Positions 1-9,245 are shown, counted from the first letter of the stretch. The stretch: 46,817 nt of DNA from Oscillospiraceae bacterium (GCA_031270785.1 JAISWM010000113.1:1-46817), one strand, 5' to 3'. Translations and numbers: made by a program. The notes: generated by a model from the letters alone, not told the origin.

Positions 1-117
1 TATAGCTGTTTCGTTTGAAAAGCGTTTGATTTTTATGACTTTCTCCCAGCCGACGGCTGGGAGAAGGTACATGAATAAATTTACTTTTGAGGACTGTTTT
101 AAATCGTAACAGCTATA
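1..117 (+). repeat. Family A palindromic element (copy 1)
   Basis: Non-coding element with inverted ends TATAGCTGTTtCG / CGtAACAGCTATA and a central hairpin (TCTCCCAGCCG/CGGCTGGGAGA). About ten near-identical copies occur in the window. It is joined on its right to the remainder of a family B element (GTTGATAATATC...), consistent with insertion into B at a TA dinucleotide; the left part of that B lies outside the window. Confidence 0.9.
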
Positions 118-188
118 GTTGATAATATCTTCCCCCACCCGAGGCGGGGGGGAACAAGAAGGGGTTTCAATTATTTTGAAACATGACC
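118..188 (+). repeat. Family B element, left part cut by copy A1
   Basis: Runs from the internal GTTGATAATATC motif through a CCCCCACC-CGAGG-CGGGGGGG hairpin to the right end TTTTGAAACATGACC. It ends 28 bases before the ylbF start codon, so it lies in the leader of the ylbF-mutS block. Confidence 0.8.
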
Positions 189-215
189 AAATAAATTGAG
201 GAGTATTTTTTAAAA

Positions 216-629
216 ATGGATGTAATAGAACTTGCAAAACAACTGGGGAAACAGCTTCAGGAAGAAGAAATTTATATAAATTTTAGAGTGCAGCAACAAA
301 ATCTTGAAACCGATAAGGAGCTTCAAAGTAAAATTAATGAATTTAATAATCAAAAAATTAAACTTAATCAAGAAATGTCTAAAGAAGATTTTGACCAGGA
401 ACTAATTAATAATCTAAATGACGATTTGAGAAATCAATATGAAGGCCTTGTGCAGAATGAAAAAATGATTAAATTTAATGAAGACAAACAAAATTTTGAT
501 GGTTTAATTCATAAGATCAACAGTATTATAAATAGAGCGGCGAACGGAGAAGACCCGTTTTTAGAAAATTTTGAAGAAGAAAAGGGCTGCGGCGGCAGCT
601 GCGCCGGCTGCTCGGGTTGCTATAATTAG
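216..629 (+). CDS. YlbF-family regulator with a C-terminal cysteine cluster
   Basis: 137 residues. The body (about residues 1-115) is the helical YlbF/YmcA type, rich in Gln, Lys, Asn and Glu. The tail (about 123-135) reads GCGGSCAGCSGC, a dense cysteine cluster that could bind a metal or Fe-S centre (inference). In Bacillus subtilis, YlbF, YmcA and YaaT form an Fe-S complex that acts on RNase Y-dependent mRNA processing (established knowledge); RNase Y is encoded at 44180-45721 here. ATG start with GAGGAG at 198-203, a long 12-base spacing. The last codons TAT AAT TAG coincide with the left end of an A'-type repeat, so the stop appears repeat-derived. A ylbF-like gene before mutS is familiar in Clostridia. 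Confidence 0.82.
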   Translation: MDVIELAKQLGKQLQEEEIYINFRVQQQNLETDKELQSKINEFNNQKIKLNQEMSKEDFDQELINNLNDDLRNQYEGLVQNEKMIKFNEDKQNFDGLIHKINSIINRAANGEDPFLENFEEEKGCGGSCAGCSGCYN

Positions 630-850
630 TTACCATCGAAAAGTATCTAATTTTTTACTACTTTTTCCCCGCTGTAAGCGGGGAAAGCGCAAAAATAAAA
701 TTTATATATAAAGTTTTGGTTATTCCCGCTGTGTGGGGGAAAGCGCAAAAATTAATTGATAATATTTTTTCCCCCCGCCGATTCGCGGGGGTGAAAGAAA
801 GAATTTCAACTATTTTGAGACACGGCCCACGAGCTTGCGGAAAAAGCGCA
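622..850. repeat. Mixed palindrome block (A' arm plus left-truncated B)
   Basis: Starts with an A'-like left arm (TATCTAATTTTTTACTAC at 646-663) and a CCCCGC-TGTAA-GCGGGG hairpin. A second half-palindrome follows, then the right part of a B element (about 751-827: AATTGATAATAT, CCCCCCGCC core, TTTTGAGACACGGCC). Nothing coding is visible; the minus-strand reading frame across it is a by-product of the repeats. Confidence 0.75.
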
Positions 851-905
851 GAAATAAAATTCATAATTAAGATTTGATGTGTATAGTTAAAAGTGGAGGT
901 AAGTT

Positions 906-3509
906 ATGGCTGAAGCGTCTCCTATGATGAGCCAATATTTAAATATTAAGGAAAAATATCAAGATAGTATCTTGTTCTTCAGACTTGGTGATTTTTATGA
1001 AATGTTCTTTGACGATGCTAAATTAGTGTCTGAAGAACTTGACCTGACTTTAACCGGTAAAGATTATGGCCAAAAAGAAAGGGCGCCTATGTGCGGTATT
1101 CCTTATCATAGTTGTGAGGCATATATTGCAAGGCTTATTGCAAAAGGATATAAAGTTGCAATATGCGACCAAGTTGAAAATCCCGCTCAAACCAAAGGGC
1201 TTGTCAGAAGGGATGTAGTTAGAGTTATCACTCCGGGTACTGTTGTGGAGGACAGTATGCTTGAAGAAGGCAGAAATAATTTTATATGCTGCGTATATAG
1301 TTTGGAAGAATCCGCCGGCATTTGTTTTTGCGACGTATCCACGGGTGAACTTAAAACTACTAGGCTTAGCGGCGATGATGTGCTTATAAAACTTAAAAAT
1401 GAACTTGGCAGGTTTTGCCCCCGAGAAATTATTTTTGGCGGAAACAGTTCGTATTTTGGTCCTATCAAAAAATTTTCTATTGACAGGCTCGGTGTCAAAG
1501 CAGAAGAATTTGAAAAACAAAAATTTGATATTGATACATGCAAAAAATATATTTTAAAATATTTAGATAAAAACAGTATTAAAGGTTTTGAAATTAACGA
1601 TTACATCGAGGTTGTAAAAGCTGTTGGCGCGCTTATTTCGTATATTGAATATACTCAAAAAAAAGGCGTTGAAAGACTGCACAATATTGAGTTTTACAGC
1701 CAAAACCAATATATGGGATTAGGCCTTAATACAATGAGAAATCTTGAAATAGTAGAAACCATGAGAAATAAAGAAAAAAGAGGTTCTCTCCTTTGGGTTC
1801 TTGACAAAACTAAAACCGCTATGGGCAAGCGTTTGCTAAGGAGTTGGCTTGAAAGGCCGCTTGTCAGGTACGAAGAAATATTAAAAAGGCAAGAAGGAGT
1901 AGAAGAGCTTTTTTCTGATATTATTTTTAGAGAATCTTTATCGGAAGTTATGGCAAAGGTTAGAGATATCGGCAGATTGATGACAAGAATTATGTATGGT
2001 TTCGCCGCGGGCAGAGAGTTTAAGGCCCTTTCTAGCACTATATCTAATTTGCCGAAAATTAAAAAAGCTTTATCTAAAGCGGAATCTACTATTCTTAAAG
2101 ACATTTACGGGAATATTGATGAACTTCAAGACGTATTCCAAATTATTGAAGAATCCATCACAGAAAATCCTCCCGCTACTTTTAAAGAGGGCGGCATCAT
2201 AAAGGATGGTTACAGCGAGGAGGTTGACAGCTTTCGCAAAAACATGAACGGCGGCAAAGATATAATATTAAATGTTGAACGCGAAGAACGCAAAAAAACA
2301 GGTATCCCCAAACTTAAAGTAGGGTACAATAAAGTTTTCGGGTACTACATAGAAGTAACTAATTCATATAAGCATCTTGCGCCTGAATATTACATAAGAA
2401 AGCAAACTTTAGCAAACTGCGAACGATATATTACAAAAGAACTTAAAGATTTGGAAATACGTATTCTTGGAGCTAAAGATAAACTTAAAGAAATAGAATA
2501 TTCTATTTTTGAAGAAATAAGGCTTAAAGTTGCGGGGCAAATTAAACGTATTGAAAGAACTTCCGCTATGTTGGCTGTTCTTGACGTGCTTTTGTCTTTG
2601 GCTACGGTTGCCGCCAAAAATAATTATATTAAACCTATAATAAGCCGCGAAAAAAATATCATAATCAAAGAAAGCAGGCACCCTGTCGTTGAAGTATTAT
2701 TAGATGGCGCTCCTTTCGTGCCCAATAATGCCGCGCTTGATAACAGTGATCATACTGTCGCTGTTATTACAGGGCCTAATATGGCCGGTAAATCTACGTA
2801 TATGAGGCAAATTGCTTTAATTGTTCTTATGGCTCAAATAGGCAGTTTCGTCCCGGCGGGGCAAGCTGAAATCGGAATAGTCGATAATATTTTTACCCGT
2901 ATTGGCGCTTCGGACGATTTAACTTCCGGCCAATCTACTTTTATGGTAGAAATGAATGAAGTAGCCCACATTGTAAACAACGCCACGAAAGACAGTTTAC
3001 TGATTTTTGACGAAATCGGGCGCGGAACCTCCACTTTTGACGGTATGAGTATTGCAAGAGCCGTACTTGAATACGTGGCTGATAAAAATAAGCTTGGGGC
3101 TAAAACTCTTTTTGCTACCCATTACCATGAATTAACTTCCATGAGTGAATTTTTCCCCAATGTAAAAAATTATAATGTCGCCGTTAAAAAAAACGGTGAT
3201 GATATTATATTTTTAAGAAGAATTGTGCCAGGCGGCACAGATGATAGTTATGGCATAGAAGTTGCCAAACTTTCCGGCATTCCGGATTGGATTATTAATA
3301 GGGCTAAAAAAATTTTAAATGATATAGAAAAAAACAAAACCGATGATATACAGCATGTTCATAGTGAAAATATTAATGCAGTTCCTTCTGATTTTAGTGA
3401 TGAAATTACCCGCGTTGCTAATAAACTTAAAAATTTAGACGTTAGCGTTCTTACGCCGATAGAGTCTATGAATATACTGTTTGATTTAGTTAAATTAGTT
3501 AACAATTAG
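906..3509 (+). CDS. mutS: DNA mismatch repair protein MutS
   Basis: 867 residues, normal length for MutS. The mismatch-binding Phe-x-Glu signature is in FFRLGDFYEMF near residue 29. The ATPase shows Walker A GPNMAGKST, the ASDDLTSGQSTFMVEM loop, Walker B LLIFDEIGRGTSTFDG and the ATHYHEL switch. It recognises mismatches and recruits MutL. ATG start preceded by GTGGAGG at a good distance. The stop TAG (3507-3509) is completed by the first G of a family B element, so an element sits exactly on the 3' end. Between mutS and mutL lie about 740 bases of nested repeats, so the two genes may no longer be one tight operon. Confidence 0.98.
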   Translation: MAEASPMMSQYLNIKEKYQDSILFFRLGDFYEMFFDDAKLVSEELDLTLTGKDYGQKERAPMCGIPYHSCEAYIARLIAKGYKVAICDQVENPAQTKGLVRRDVVRVITPGTVVEDSMLEEGRNNFICCVYSLEESAGICFCDVSTGELKTTRLSGDDVLIKLKNELGRFCPREIIFGGNSSYFGPIKKFSIDRLGVKAEEFEKQKFDIDTCKKYILKYLDKNSIKGFEINDYIEVVKAVGALISYIEYTQKKGVERLHNIEFYSQNQYMGLGLNTMRNLEIVETMRNKEKRGSLLWVLDKTKTAMGKRLLRSWLERPLVRYEEILKRQEGVEELFSDIIFRESLSEVMAKVRDIGRLMTRIMYGFAAGREFKALSSTISNLPKIKKALSKAESTILKDIYGNIDELQDVFQIIEESITENPPATFKEGGIIKDGYSEEVDSFRKNMNGGKDIILNVEREERKKTGIPKLKVGYNKVFGYYIEVTNSYKHLAPEYYIRKQTLANCERYITKELKDLEIRILGAKDKLKEIEYSIFEEIRLKVAGQIKRIERTSAMLAVLDVLLSLATVAAKNNYIKPIISREKNIIIKESRHPVVEVLLDGAPFVPNNAALDNSDHTVAVITGPNMAGKSTYMRQIALIVLMAQIGSFVPAGQAEIGIVDNIFTRIGASDDLTSGQSTFMVEMNEVAHIVNNATKDSLLIFDEIGRGTSTFDGMSIARAVLEYVADKNKLGAKTLFATHYHELTSMSEFFPNVKNYNVAVKKNGDDIIFLRRIVPGGTDDSYGIEVAKLSGIPDWIINRAKKILNDIEKNKTDDIQHVHSENINAVPSDFSDEITRVANKLKNLDVSVLTPIESMNILFDLVKLVNN

Positions 3510-3838
3510 GTTGTGGATCAAATTAATTGATAATAGACCTGTCCGTAAATCTCACAGAGCGCAAACTATCGAAAAATGCGTCACTTAAAAAATGGCTTTG
3601 CATCAAAATTTCCCGGGAAGTATCTTCATATGCCGTCGTCGATTTGGTAGTGGTCCAAATTAATTGATAATATCTTCCCCCCCCGCCATAGGCGGGGGGA
3701 AAAAGAAAAAATTTCAACTATTTTGGGACATGACCCAGATTTTAATTGCAATCTGTAAAATTTACGGACAGGTATAATATCTTCCCCCCGCCATAGGCGG
3801 GGGGAAAGAAGGGATTTCAACTATTTTGAGACATGACC
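3509..3838 (+). repeat. Three-level nested insertion: B containing C containing B
   Basis: Outer B left part is 3509-3535 (GGTTGTGGATCAAATTAATTG + TAATA); its right part resumes at 3775 (TAATATC, hairpin, TTTTGAGACATGACC at 3838). Between them lies a family C element, 3536-3774 (GACCTGTCC...GGACAGGT), flanked on both sides by TAATA (3531-3535 and 3775-3779). That C is itself split by an inner B at 3646-3735. Removing the inserts in order restores recognisable C and B copies. Confidence 0.85.
3646..3735 (+). repeat. Family B element inserted in a family C element
   Basis: 90 bp with ends GGTAGTGGTCC and GACATGACC and a CCCCCCGCC-ATA-GGCGGGGGG core. The left target GTCGATTT (3638-3645) is partly kept on the right as CAGATTTT. 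An independent copy at 7208-7298 sits at the same place in another C element, with a perfect duplication. Confidence 0.8.
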
Positions 3839-3856
3839 CAGATTTTAATTTAGAAA

Positions 3857-3973
3857 TATAGCTGTTTCGTTTGAAAAGTGTCTGATTTTTATAATTTTCT
3901 CCCGGCCGACGGCGGGGAGAAAGTACACGGATAAATTTACTTTTGAGAACTGTTTTAAATCGTAACAGCTATA
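3857..3973 (+). repeat. Family A element (copy 2)
   Basis: 117 bp with TATAGCTGTTTCG at the left and CGTAACAGCTATA at the right. It separates two duplicated blocks of the same composite structure (3646-3838 and 4029-4219). Confidence 0.88.
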
Positions 3974-4028
3974 GTTTAAACTTCTGCGGGGGAAAAAACA
4001 ACAATGCCACTGTTTCAAAAGGTTTGGT

Positions 4029-4219
4029 GGATGGTGCCAATTAGTTGATAATATCTTCCCCCCCGCCATAGGCGGGGGGGAGAAAGAAGGGATTTCAACT
4101 ATTTTGGGACATGCCCCAGATTTTAATTGCAATCTGTAAAATTTACGGACAGGTCTAATATCTCCCCCCCCACCATAGGCGGGGGGGAAGAAGGGATTTC
4201 AACTATTTTGGGACATGGC
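4029..4219 (+). repeat. Second copy of the B / C-end / B-end composite
   Basis: B element (about 4029-4115), then only the right end of C (4116-4155, ending GGACAGGTC), then TAATA and the right part of another B (4156-4219). The order matches 3646-3838, so this is a segmental duplication of a nested structure with loss of the left half of C. It ends 13 bases before the mutL ribosome-binding site. Confidence 0.75.
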
Positions 4220-4245
4220 AAACAATTAAGTTGGAGCTTAAATTT

Positions 4246-6081
4246 ATGAATAGAATTAATATCCTTGATAAACATGTTTCAGAGCTTATTGCTGCGGGGG
4301 AAGTGGTAGATCGTCCCGCTTCCGTCGTTAAAGAGCTTTTGGAAAATTCTATAGATGCCCTTGCAAATAAAATATCTATAGAAATAAAAAGAGGCGGCAT
4401 TAAGTATATAAAAATATCTGATAACGGCACCGGAATATATAGCGCTGACATAAAAAAAGCGTTTTTAAGGCATGCCACCAGTAAAGTTAAAGGTGAGCAG
4501 GATTTAGACTCCATCAAAACTTTAGGATTTAGAGGCGAAGCTTTGTCTTCTATTAGCAGCGTATCTAAATTAGAACTTATTACCAAACACCTTGATGAAG
4601 ATACAGGCACTAAATACATTATTATCGGCGGGGAAGAAAAAAGTCTTGAAGAATGCGGCTGCCCTCAAGGAACTACTTTTATTGTAAGGGATATTTTTTT
4701 TAATACTCCCGCAAGAATGAAATTTTTAAAAACGGATGTATCTGAAGGCAACACCATATGTGCTTTGATTGATAATATAGCTGTTTCGCATCCTAAAGTG
4801 TCATTTAAGTTGGTTCGTGACGGCAAAGAAATTTTAAATACGCCGGGGGACGGTAAAATTTCCTCTTGTATATATTCGGTTTTGGGGAAAAATTTTTTTG
4901 AAGAGTTGATTCCTATTGAATATAAACTGGATAACGTGCAAATTTTCGGATATATCAGTAAGCCGTCTTGTTCAAGGCCCGGCAGAAATATGCAGCATTT
5001 TTTTGTTAATTCCAGGTACGTTAAAACCAAAACAGCCGCTTTTGCGCTGGAAGAAGGCTTTAAAGGATGCATAACGGTTGGTAAACACCCTTCATGTGTT
5101 ATTTATATTAATGTCCCTTATAATTTTGTTGATGTTAATGTTCACCCTTCTAAAACAGAAGTTAGATTTGCAAACGAAAGATATATTTTTGACGCCGTAT
5201 ATTATGGCGTGAAATCATCGATTACAAAAAATGATCGTCAAAGCATAAATTTTTCCGGCAATAGCAAAAACATTGAATATGAAAAAGGCTCCTCAAAAAT
5301 TGAACATAAAATTATAGCCGAAAATAAAGTAAAACCTGAGTTTATAGGAACTGATTTCAGTGGTTTAAACCGCAAATTATATGAAAAAGAGCCAAGTTAT
5401 AATACCTCTAAAATTAAAGAAACAAAACCTACCAATTACATACCCGTTTCTGGGCAAGAACCTATTAAAAATATTCTTCGTGAAGAACCGAATTTATTTA
5501 ATAAAATACCAAAATTAAAAATATTAGGCGAAATATTTAAATGTTATATCGTAGTTCAAAACAATTACGATAATATTATATTAATCGATAAACACGCCGC
5601 TCATGAAAGAATTATATTTGAAAAATTAAAGTCTTCCGGGAGCGGCAAATGTGAATCTCAAATATTGCTAGATCCTATTATTATAAATTTGAACAAAATA
5701 GAATATTCAGGTATTATTGAAAATTTAGAGATTTTTAAAAATTCGGGATATGACTTAGAAGATTTTGGAGTGGGTAACATCTTGGTAAGAAGTATACCAA
5801 TGTATACAGATGTTTCGGAAACTCAAAATTTTGTTGTTGAAATCTCAAATTACGTTTTAAAAAACAAAAAAGATTTAAATACTTCTTATTTAGATTGGCT
5901 TTATCATAACATTGCTTGCAGGTCGGCTATAAAAGGCGGAAATATCAGCAGTAATGAAGAAATTTCAGATTTAGTAGGTAAACTTATAAATAATCCGAAT
6001 ATAAGATATTGCCCGCACGGCAGACCAATATATTTTTCCTTAAGTAAAAAAGATATAGATAAAAAATTCAGCAGGACGTGA
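4246..6081 (+). CDS. mutL: DNA mismatch repair protein MutL (endonuclease type)
   Basis: 611 residues from ATG 4246, chosen because GGAG (4233-4236) is 9 bases upstream; a TTG at 4231 would overlap that site. The N-terminal GHKL ATPase shows ELIAAGEVVDRPASVVKELL, DNGTGI and LGFRGEALSSI. The C-terminal domain has the DKHAAHERIIFE form of the metal-binding nuclease motif, plus ACRSAIKGG and CPHGRP, so it should be a nicking MutL as in bacteria without MutH. It acts after MutS binds a mismatch. It ends 4 bases before miaA, with which it should be co-transcribed. Confidence 0.97.
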   Translation: MNRINILDKHVSELIAAGEVVDRPASVVKELLENSIDALANKISIEIKRGGIKYIKISDNGTGIYSADIKKAFLRHATSKVKGEQDLDSIKTLGFRGEALSSISSVSKLELITKHLDEDTGTKYIIIGGEEKSLEECGCPQGTTFIVRDIFFNTPARMKFLKTDVSEGNTICALIDNIAVSHPKVSFKLVRDGKEILNTPGDGKISSCIYSVLGKNFFEELIPIEYKLDNVQIFGYISKPSCSRPGRNMQHFFVNSRYVKTKTAAFALEEGFKGCITVGKHPSCVIYINVPYNFVDVNVHPSKTEVRFANERYIFDAVYYGVKSSITKNDRQSINFSGNSKNIEYEKGSSKIEHKIIAENKVKPEFIGTDFSGLNRKLYEKEPSYNTSKIKETKPTNYIPVSGQEPIKNILREEPNLFNKIPKLKILGEIFKCYIVVQNNYDNIILIDKHAAHERIIFEKLKSSGSGKCESQILLDPIIINLNKIEYSGIIENLEIFKNSGYDLEDFGVGNILVRSIPMYTDVSETQNFVVEISNYVLKNKKDLNTSYLDWLYHNIACRSAIKGGNISSNEEISDLVGKLINNPNIRYCPHGRPIYFSLSKKDIDKKFSRT

Positions 6082-6085
6082 TTTT

Positions 6086-7042
6086 TTGAAATCAGATAAA
6101 ATACCTGTTATTTGTGTAGTAGGGCCTACTGCTTCCGGCAAGACGGACTTAGCCGTAAATATTGCAAAAAAAATGAGCGGCGAAATAATTTCGGCTGATT
6201 CTATGCAGATATATAAGGAATTTAATATATCAACCGCTAAACCGACTTTAAAACAGATGTGTGGCATCAAACATCATTGCATTGATATTGTTTCTGTTAA
6301 AGAAAATTTTAGTGTGGCAAAATATGTTAGTTTTGCCGAAAAAATTATAAAAGATATTTTTTCAATAGGTAAAATACCGATACTTTGCGGCGGAACCGGA
6401 TTATATATTGATTCTCTTATAAAAAATATACCTTTCGAGAAAGGGAAAACAAATATTTCGATAAGAAATAGAATTATTAATTATATAAATGTGAATAATG
6501 CGGGATATTTTTTTGATAAACTAAAAAAAATTGACCCTAGTAGCGCAAAAAAAATAAATATTCACGACCATAAAAGGATTTGCAGAGCTATAGAATTTTA
6601 TTATACAAATGGCTATCCGATATATAGGCAAGTTGAAAACTCTTTAAAATCCAAATCGTGCTATAATGTGTGCAAAATAGGGCTTAATTTTAAAGACCGC
6701 AATATACTTTATGATAGAATAAATAAGAGAGTGGATTTCATGGTTAAAAATGGTATTTTAGATGAAATTGCTTCGATTAAAGATATAGGGGATACAGCTA
6801 AATTTTCTATAGGATATAAAGAGCTATTGCCTTTTATTAACGCCGAAAGCTCTTTAAAAGAGTGCACAGAAAGACTTAAAATGGAAACCAGGAGATACGC
6901 TAAACGCCAAATCACTTGGTTTAAAAGAGACCTTAGCACTAAGTGGTTTAACGCGGATGAATATGAAAATGTTTCTAACCTGTTTTGCAATGTTCAAAAG
7001 TGCATTTTAGATAGTGGAATTTTAGGTCATGTCTCAAAATAG
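6086..7042 (+). CDS. miaA: tRNA dimethylallyltransferase MiaA
   Basis: 318 residues, TTG start four bases after the mutL stop, with AGGACG upstream inside mutL. It transfers the dimethylallyl group to A37 of tRNAs reading UNN codons. Visible motifs: P-loop GPTASGKTDLAV (residues 9-20), SADSMQIYKEF, GGTGLYIDSL and C-terminal RQITWFKRD. The last five residues (GHVSK) and the stop TAG are read from a family B element that begins at 7025, so the native C-terminus was probably replaced by element sequence. This lies beyond the conserved core and is unlikely to abolish activity. Confidence 0.96.
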   Translation: MKSDKIPVICVVGPTASGKTDLAVNIAKKMSGEIISADSMQIYKEFNISTAKPTLKQMCGIKHHCIDIVSVKENFSVAKYVSFAEKIIKDIFSIGKIPILCGGTGLYIDSLIKNIPFEKGKTNISIRNRIINYINVNNAGYFFDKLKKIDPSSAKKINIHDHKRICRAIEFYYTNGYPIYRQVENSLKSKSCYNVCKIGLNFKDRNILYDRINKRVDFMVKNGILDEIASIKDIGDTAKFSIGYKELLPFINAESSLKECTERLKMETRRYAKRQITWFKRDLSTKWFNADEYENVSNLFCNVQKCILDSGILGHVSK

Positions 7043-7096
7043 TTGAAATCCCTTCTTTCACCCCCGCTGCAGGCTGGGAAAAGATATTACAAACCA
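7025..7096 (-). repeat. Family B element overlapping the miaA stop
   Basis: Begins GGTCATGTCTCAAAATAG, giving miaA its last five codons and its TAG. The hairpin core is degenerate (CCCCCGCTGCAGGCTGGG). It is cut on the right by the C element at 7097. Confidence 0.8.
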
Positions 7097-7338
7097 GACC
7101 TGTCCGTAAATCTCACAGATCGCAAACTATCGAAAAAATGCATCACTTAAAAAATGGCTTTGCATCAAAATCTCCCGGGAAGTATCTTCATACGCCGTCG
7201 TCGATTTGGTAGTAGTCCAAATTAATTGATAAAATATCTTTCACCCCCGACTATGGCGGGGGTGAAAGAAGGGATTTCAACTATTTTATGGCGCGACCGT
7301 CGATTTTGATTGCAATCTGTAAAATTTACGAACAGGTC
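7097..7338 (+). repeat. Family C element carrying a nested family B element
   Basis: C runs from GACCTGTCCGTAAATC to TTTACGAACAGGTC. It is interrupted by a 91-bp B at 7208-7298 flanked by a perfect 8-bp duplication GTCGATTT (7200-7207 and 7299-7306). Excising B plus one duplicate restores the uninterrupted C sequence seen at 33606-33746. Confidence 0.88.
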
Positions 7339-7341
7339 TAC

Positions 7342-7457
7342 TATAGCTGTTTCGTTTGAGAAGCGTCTGATTTTTATGACTTTCTCCCAGCCGACGGCTG
7401 GGAGAAAGTACACGGATAAATTTACTTTTGAGGACTGTTTTAAATCATAACAGCATA
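7342..7457 (+). repeat. Family A element (copy 3)
   Basis: Typical A copy with a slightly eroded right end (ATAACAGCATA). It lies 43 bases upstream of the HlyD-like gene start. Confidence 0.88.
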
Positions 7458-7499
7458 ATTTAACCCGCAACCTAAATCGCTACATAAGGAATAGATTTT

Positions 7500-8732
7500 A
7501 TGAAACGTTCTTCAATTAAAAAAACTTTTTTATGGGTAATATTTATTTTGATATTTTTTTATTCTTTACATATTATTTATAAAAAAATTTATATAAACGT
7601 ATCTACTGAAACAATAACGCAAGTAACTATAGATGACGTTGTTGATTGTAAGTCTATAATTATTAGAAATGAAGATATAATATCAAGCGAAAATCAAATT
7701 TTTTTAAAATACTTTGTAGATAACGGCGAAAGGATATCAAAGGGGGATATTGTCGCTAAATGTTTTGATAGCCAAGAAGAAGCGATGTATAGCGCGGAAC
7801 TCAGCGATATAAAGAATGAACTTGAAACTATTCAAAAAGTCAGCTTAAATGATAATTTCGGCAGAGATTTAAGTTCTATAAGTAAAGACATAAATAACGA
7901 AATTAGAAATATTTTTTTAAAATGCGAGTACCTTGACATATATAAAAACAGAAAAAAAATAACAAACCTCTTGAATGAAAGGCAAAACGCGCTGGGAAAC
8001 GGAAATATATTTTCTAAGAGAGTGGAATATTTAAAATCCAGAAAATCAGAACTTGAAAAAATGATAAATTCTCAAACCCCAAATATATATTCTCCGTATG
8101 CGGGTTATTTTGTAAGCAAAACAGACGGATATGAAAAAACCGTAAATTATGAAGACATTAAAAAATTTGATTATAATGATATGATTTATGAAAATATTAT
8201 AAAAAATAAAGCGGATGAAAAAAACGCTATAGGTAAAATAATAAAATCTACCAAGTGGTATGTGCTTTGCTATGTTTCTGCCGGTGAAATATGTAATATA
8301 CAAGAAGGTATGGAGGTTAGCGCAAAATTTGCGTGCGAAAACGATTACATACCGGCTAAAGTTGAAAGAATAGTTAAAAATGAAGATGAAAATGATAGTT
8401 TAGTCATACTTTCCTGCGAATATATGAATAATAGATTATGTTTTACACGGCTTGAAAATATTTCCGTTAAAAAAACGTCTTATTCCGGTTTTAAAATTCC
8501 TAAAGAAGCTTTGCGATTTTACGAAGACAGTGGAGCCGCATATAAAGGAATATACGTAAAAAATGGTGCTAACTTGATCTTTAAAAAGATAAATATTTTA
8601 TATTCCGAGAATAATTTTATTGTAGCTGAAACTTTTAAAAATAGCGGCGGTAACGATGAAAAACCTTTAGCAAATGGCGATCTGGTGGTAGTTAACGGCA
8701 AAAATCTCTATGATGGGAAATGTGTGTTATAG
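7500..8732 (+). CDS. HlyD-like membrane-anchored adaptor protein
   Basis: 410 residues; ATG start with AAGGAA about 10 bases upstream. One N-terminal membrane segment (about residues 8-26) follows a basic start, then a large extracytoplasmic part. A lipoyl/barrel-sandwich half is suggested by FVDNGERISKGDIVAKC near residue 80 and its partner around YSPYAGYFVSKTDG, with a helical, partly coiled-coil hairpin between. A later beta-barrel part (WYVLCYVSAGEICNIQEGME) fits HlyD/membrane-fusion proteins. No transporter gene is adjacent, so the partner is unknown. It stands alone between repeat-filled gaps. I rely on fold-like pattern, not on a diagnostic motif. Confidence 0.65.
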   Translation: MKRSSIKKTFLWVIFILIFFYSLHIIYKKIYINVSTETITQVTIDDVVDCKSIIIRNEDIISSENQIFLKYFVDNGERISKGDIVAKCFDSQEEAMYSAELSDIKNELETIQKVSLNDNFGRDLSSISKDINNEIRNIFLKCEYLDIYKNRKKITNLLNERQNALGNGNIFSKRVEYLKSRKSELEKMINSQTPNIYSPYAGYFVSKTDGYEKTVNYEDIKKFDYNDMIYENIIKNKADEKNAIGKIIKSTKWYVLCYVSAGEICNIQEGMEVSAKFACENDYIPAKVERIVKNEDENDSLVILSCEYMNNRLCFTRLENISVKKTSYSGFKIPKEALRFYEDSGAAYKGIYVKNGANLIFKKINILYSENNFIVAETFKNSGGNDEKPLANGDLVVVNGKNLYDGKCVL

Positions 8733-8753
8733 CAAGAATTATTCAAAAATATC

Positions 8754-8840
8754 GGCTGTAGCCAAAATTAGTTGATAATATCTTTTTTCCTTGCCGATTT
8801 GCAGTGGGCGAAGAAGTTTTCCTCATTTTGAGACATAGCC
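8754..8840 (+). repeat. Family B element with perfect 8-bp target duplication
   Basis: 87 bp from GGCTGTAGCC to GAGACATAGCC, with AAAATATC on both sides (8746-8753 and 8841-8848). It lies 21 bases after the stop of the HlyD-like gene. Its core hairpin is degenerate, so the insertion may be old. Confidence 0.88.
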
Positions 8841-8889
8841 AAAATATCCTTGGAAAATTATGCTAACTCCAATTATAAATATCAGTTTG

Positions 8890-9065
8890 TATAGCAAAGA
8901 CCATTTAAAAACGTGTTATTATTTACATTCCACCCCCGCCACAGGCGGGGGGGAAGCTACATACAAAGCCATTTAAAATGTGGCATTATTTACATGTTTT
9001 TTCTCCCGCCGAAAGCCAGGGAGAAAAAACAAAAATGTCACTGTTTTGAAAAGGTTTTTACTATA
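8890..9065. repeat. Two family D palindromes head to tail
   Basis: Left D: TATAGCAAAGACCATTT...ACGTGTTATTATTT with core CCCCCGCC-ACA-GGCGGGGG. A second one follows, ending AAATGTCACTGTTTTGAAAAGG and TTTTTACTATA. The last four bases are shared with the adjacent A element. Confidence 0.75.
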
Positions 9066-9177
9066 GCTATTTTGTTTGAAAAGCATCTGATTTTATAACT
9101 TTCTCCCGGCCGTCGGCCGGGAGAAAGTACACGGATAAATTTACTTTTGAGAGCTGTTTTAAATCGTAACAGTTATA
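9062..9177 (+). repeat. Family A element (copy 4)
   Basis: A copy with ends TATAGCTATTTTG and CGTAACAGTTATA. It ends six bases before the -35 box of the deformylase promoter. Confidence 0.88.
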
Positions 9178-9183
9178 TATCTC

Positions 9184-9212
9184 TTGACTTATTACTTTTA
9201 ACATGTTATAAT
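9184..9212 (+). promoter_or_regulatory. Promoter of the exported deformylase gene
   Basis: TTGACT at 9184-9189 and TATAAT at 9207-9212, spaced 17 bp: a near-consensus sigma-A promoter 33 bases upstream of the start codon. Confidence 0.85.
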
Positions 9213-9245
9213 TAAATTAACAAAAAATTATATGGAGTGTTAAAA

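Noticed and set aside
658..864. 68-codon minus-strand frame, and similar frames in repeat blocks (3523-4132, 7222-7470, 26354-26566, 45846-46319)
   Set aside because: They read through palindromic repeats, with peptides such as FSPRLWRG recurring in unrelated places; no ribosome sites.
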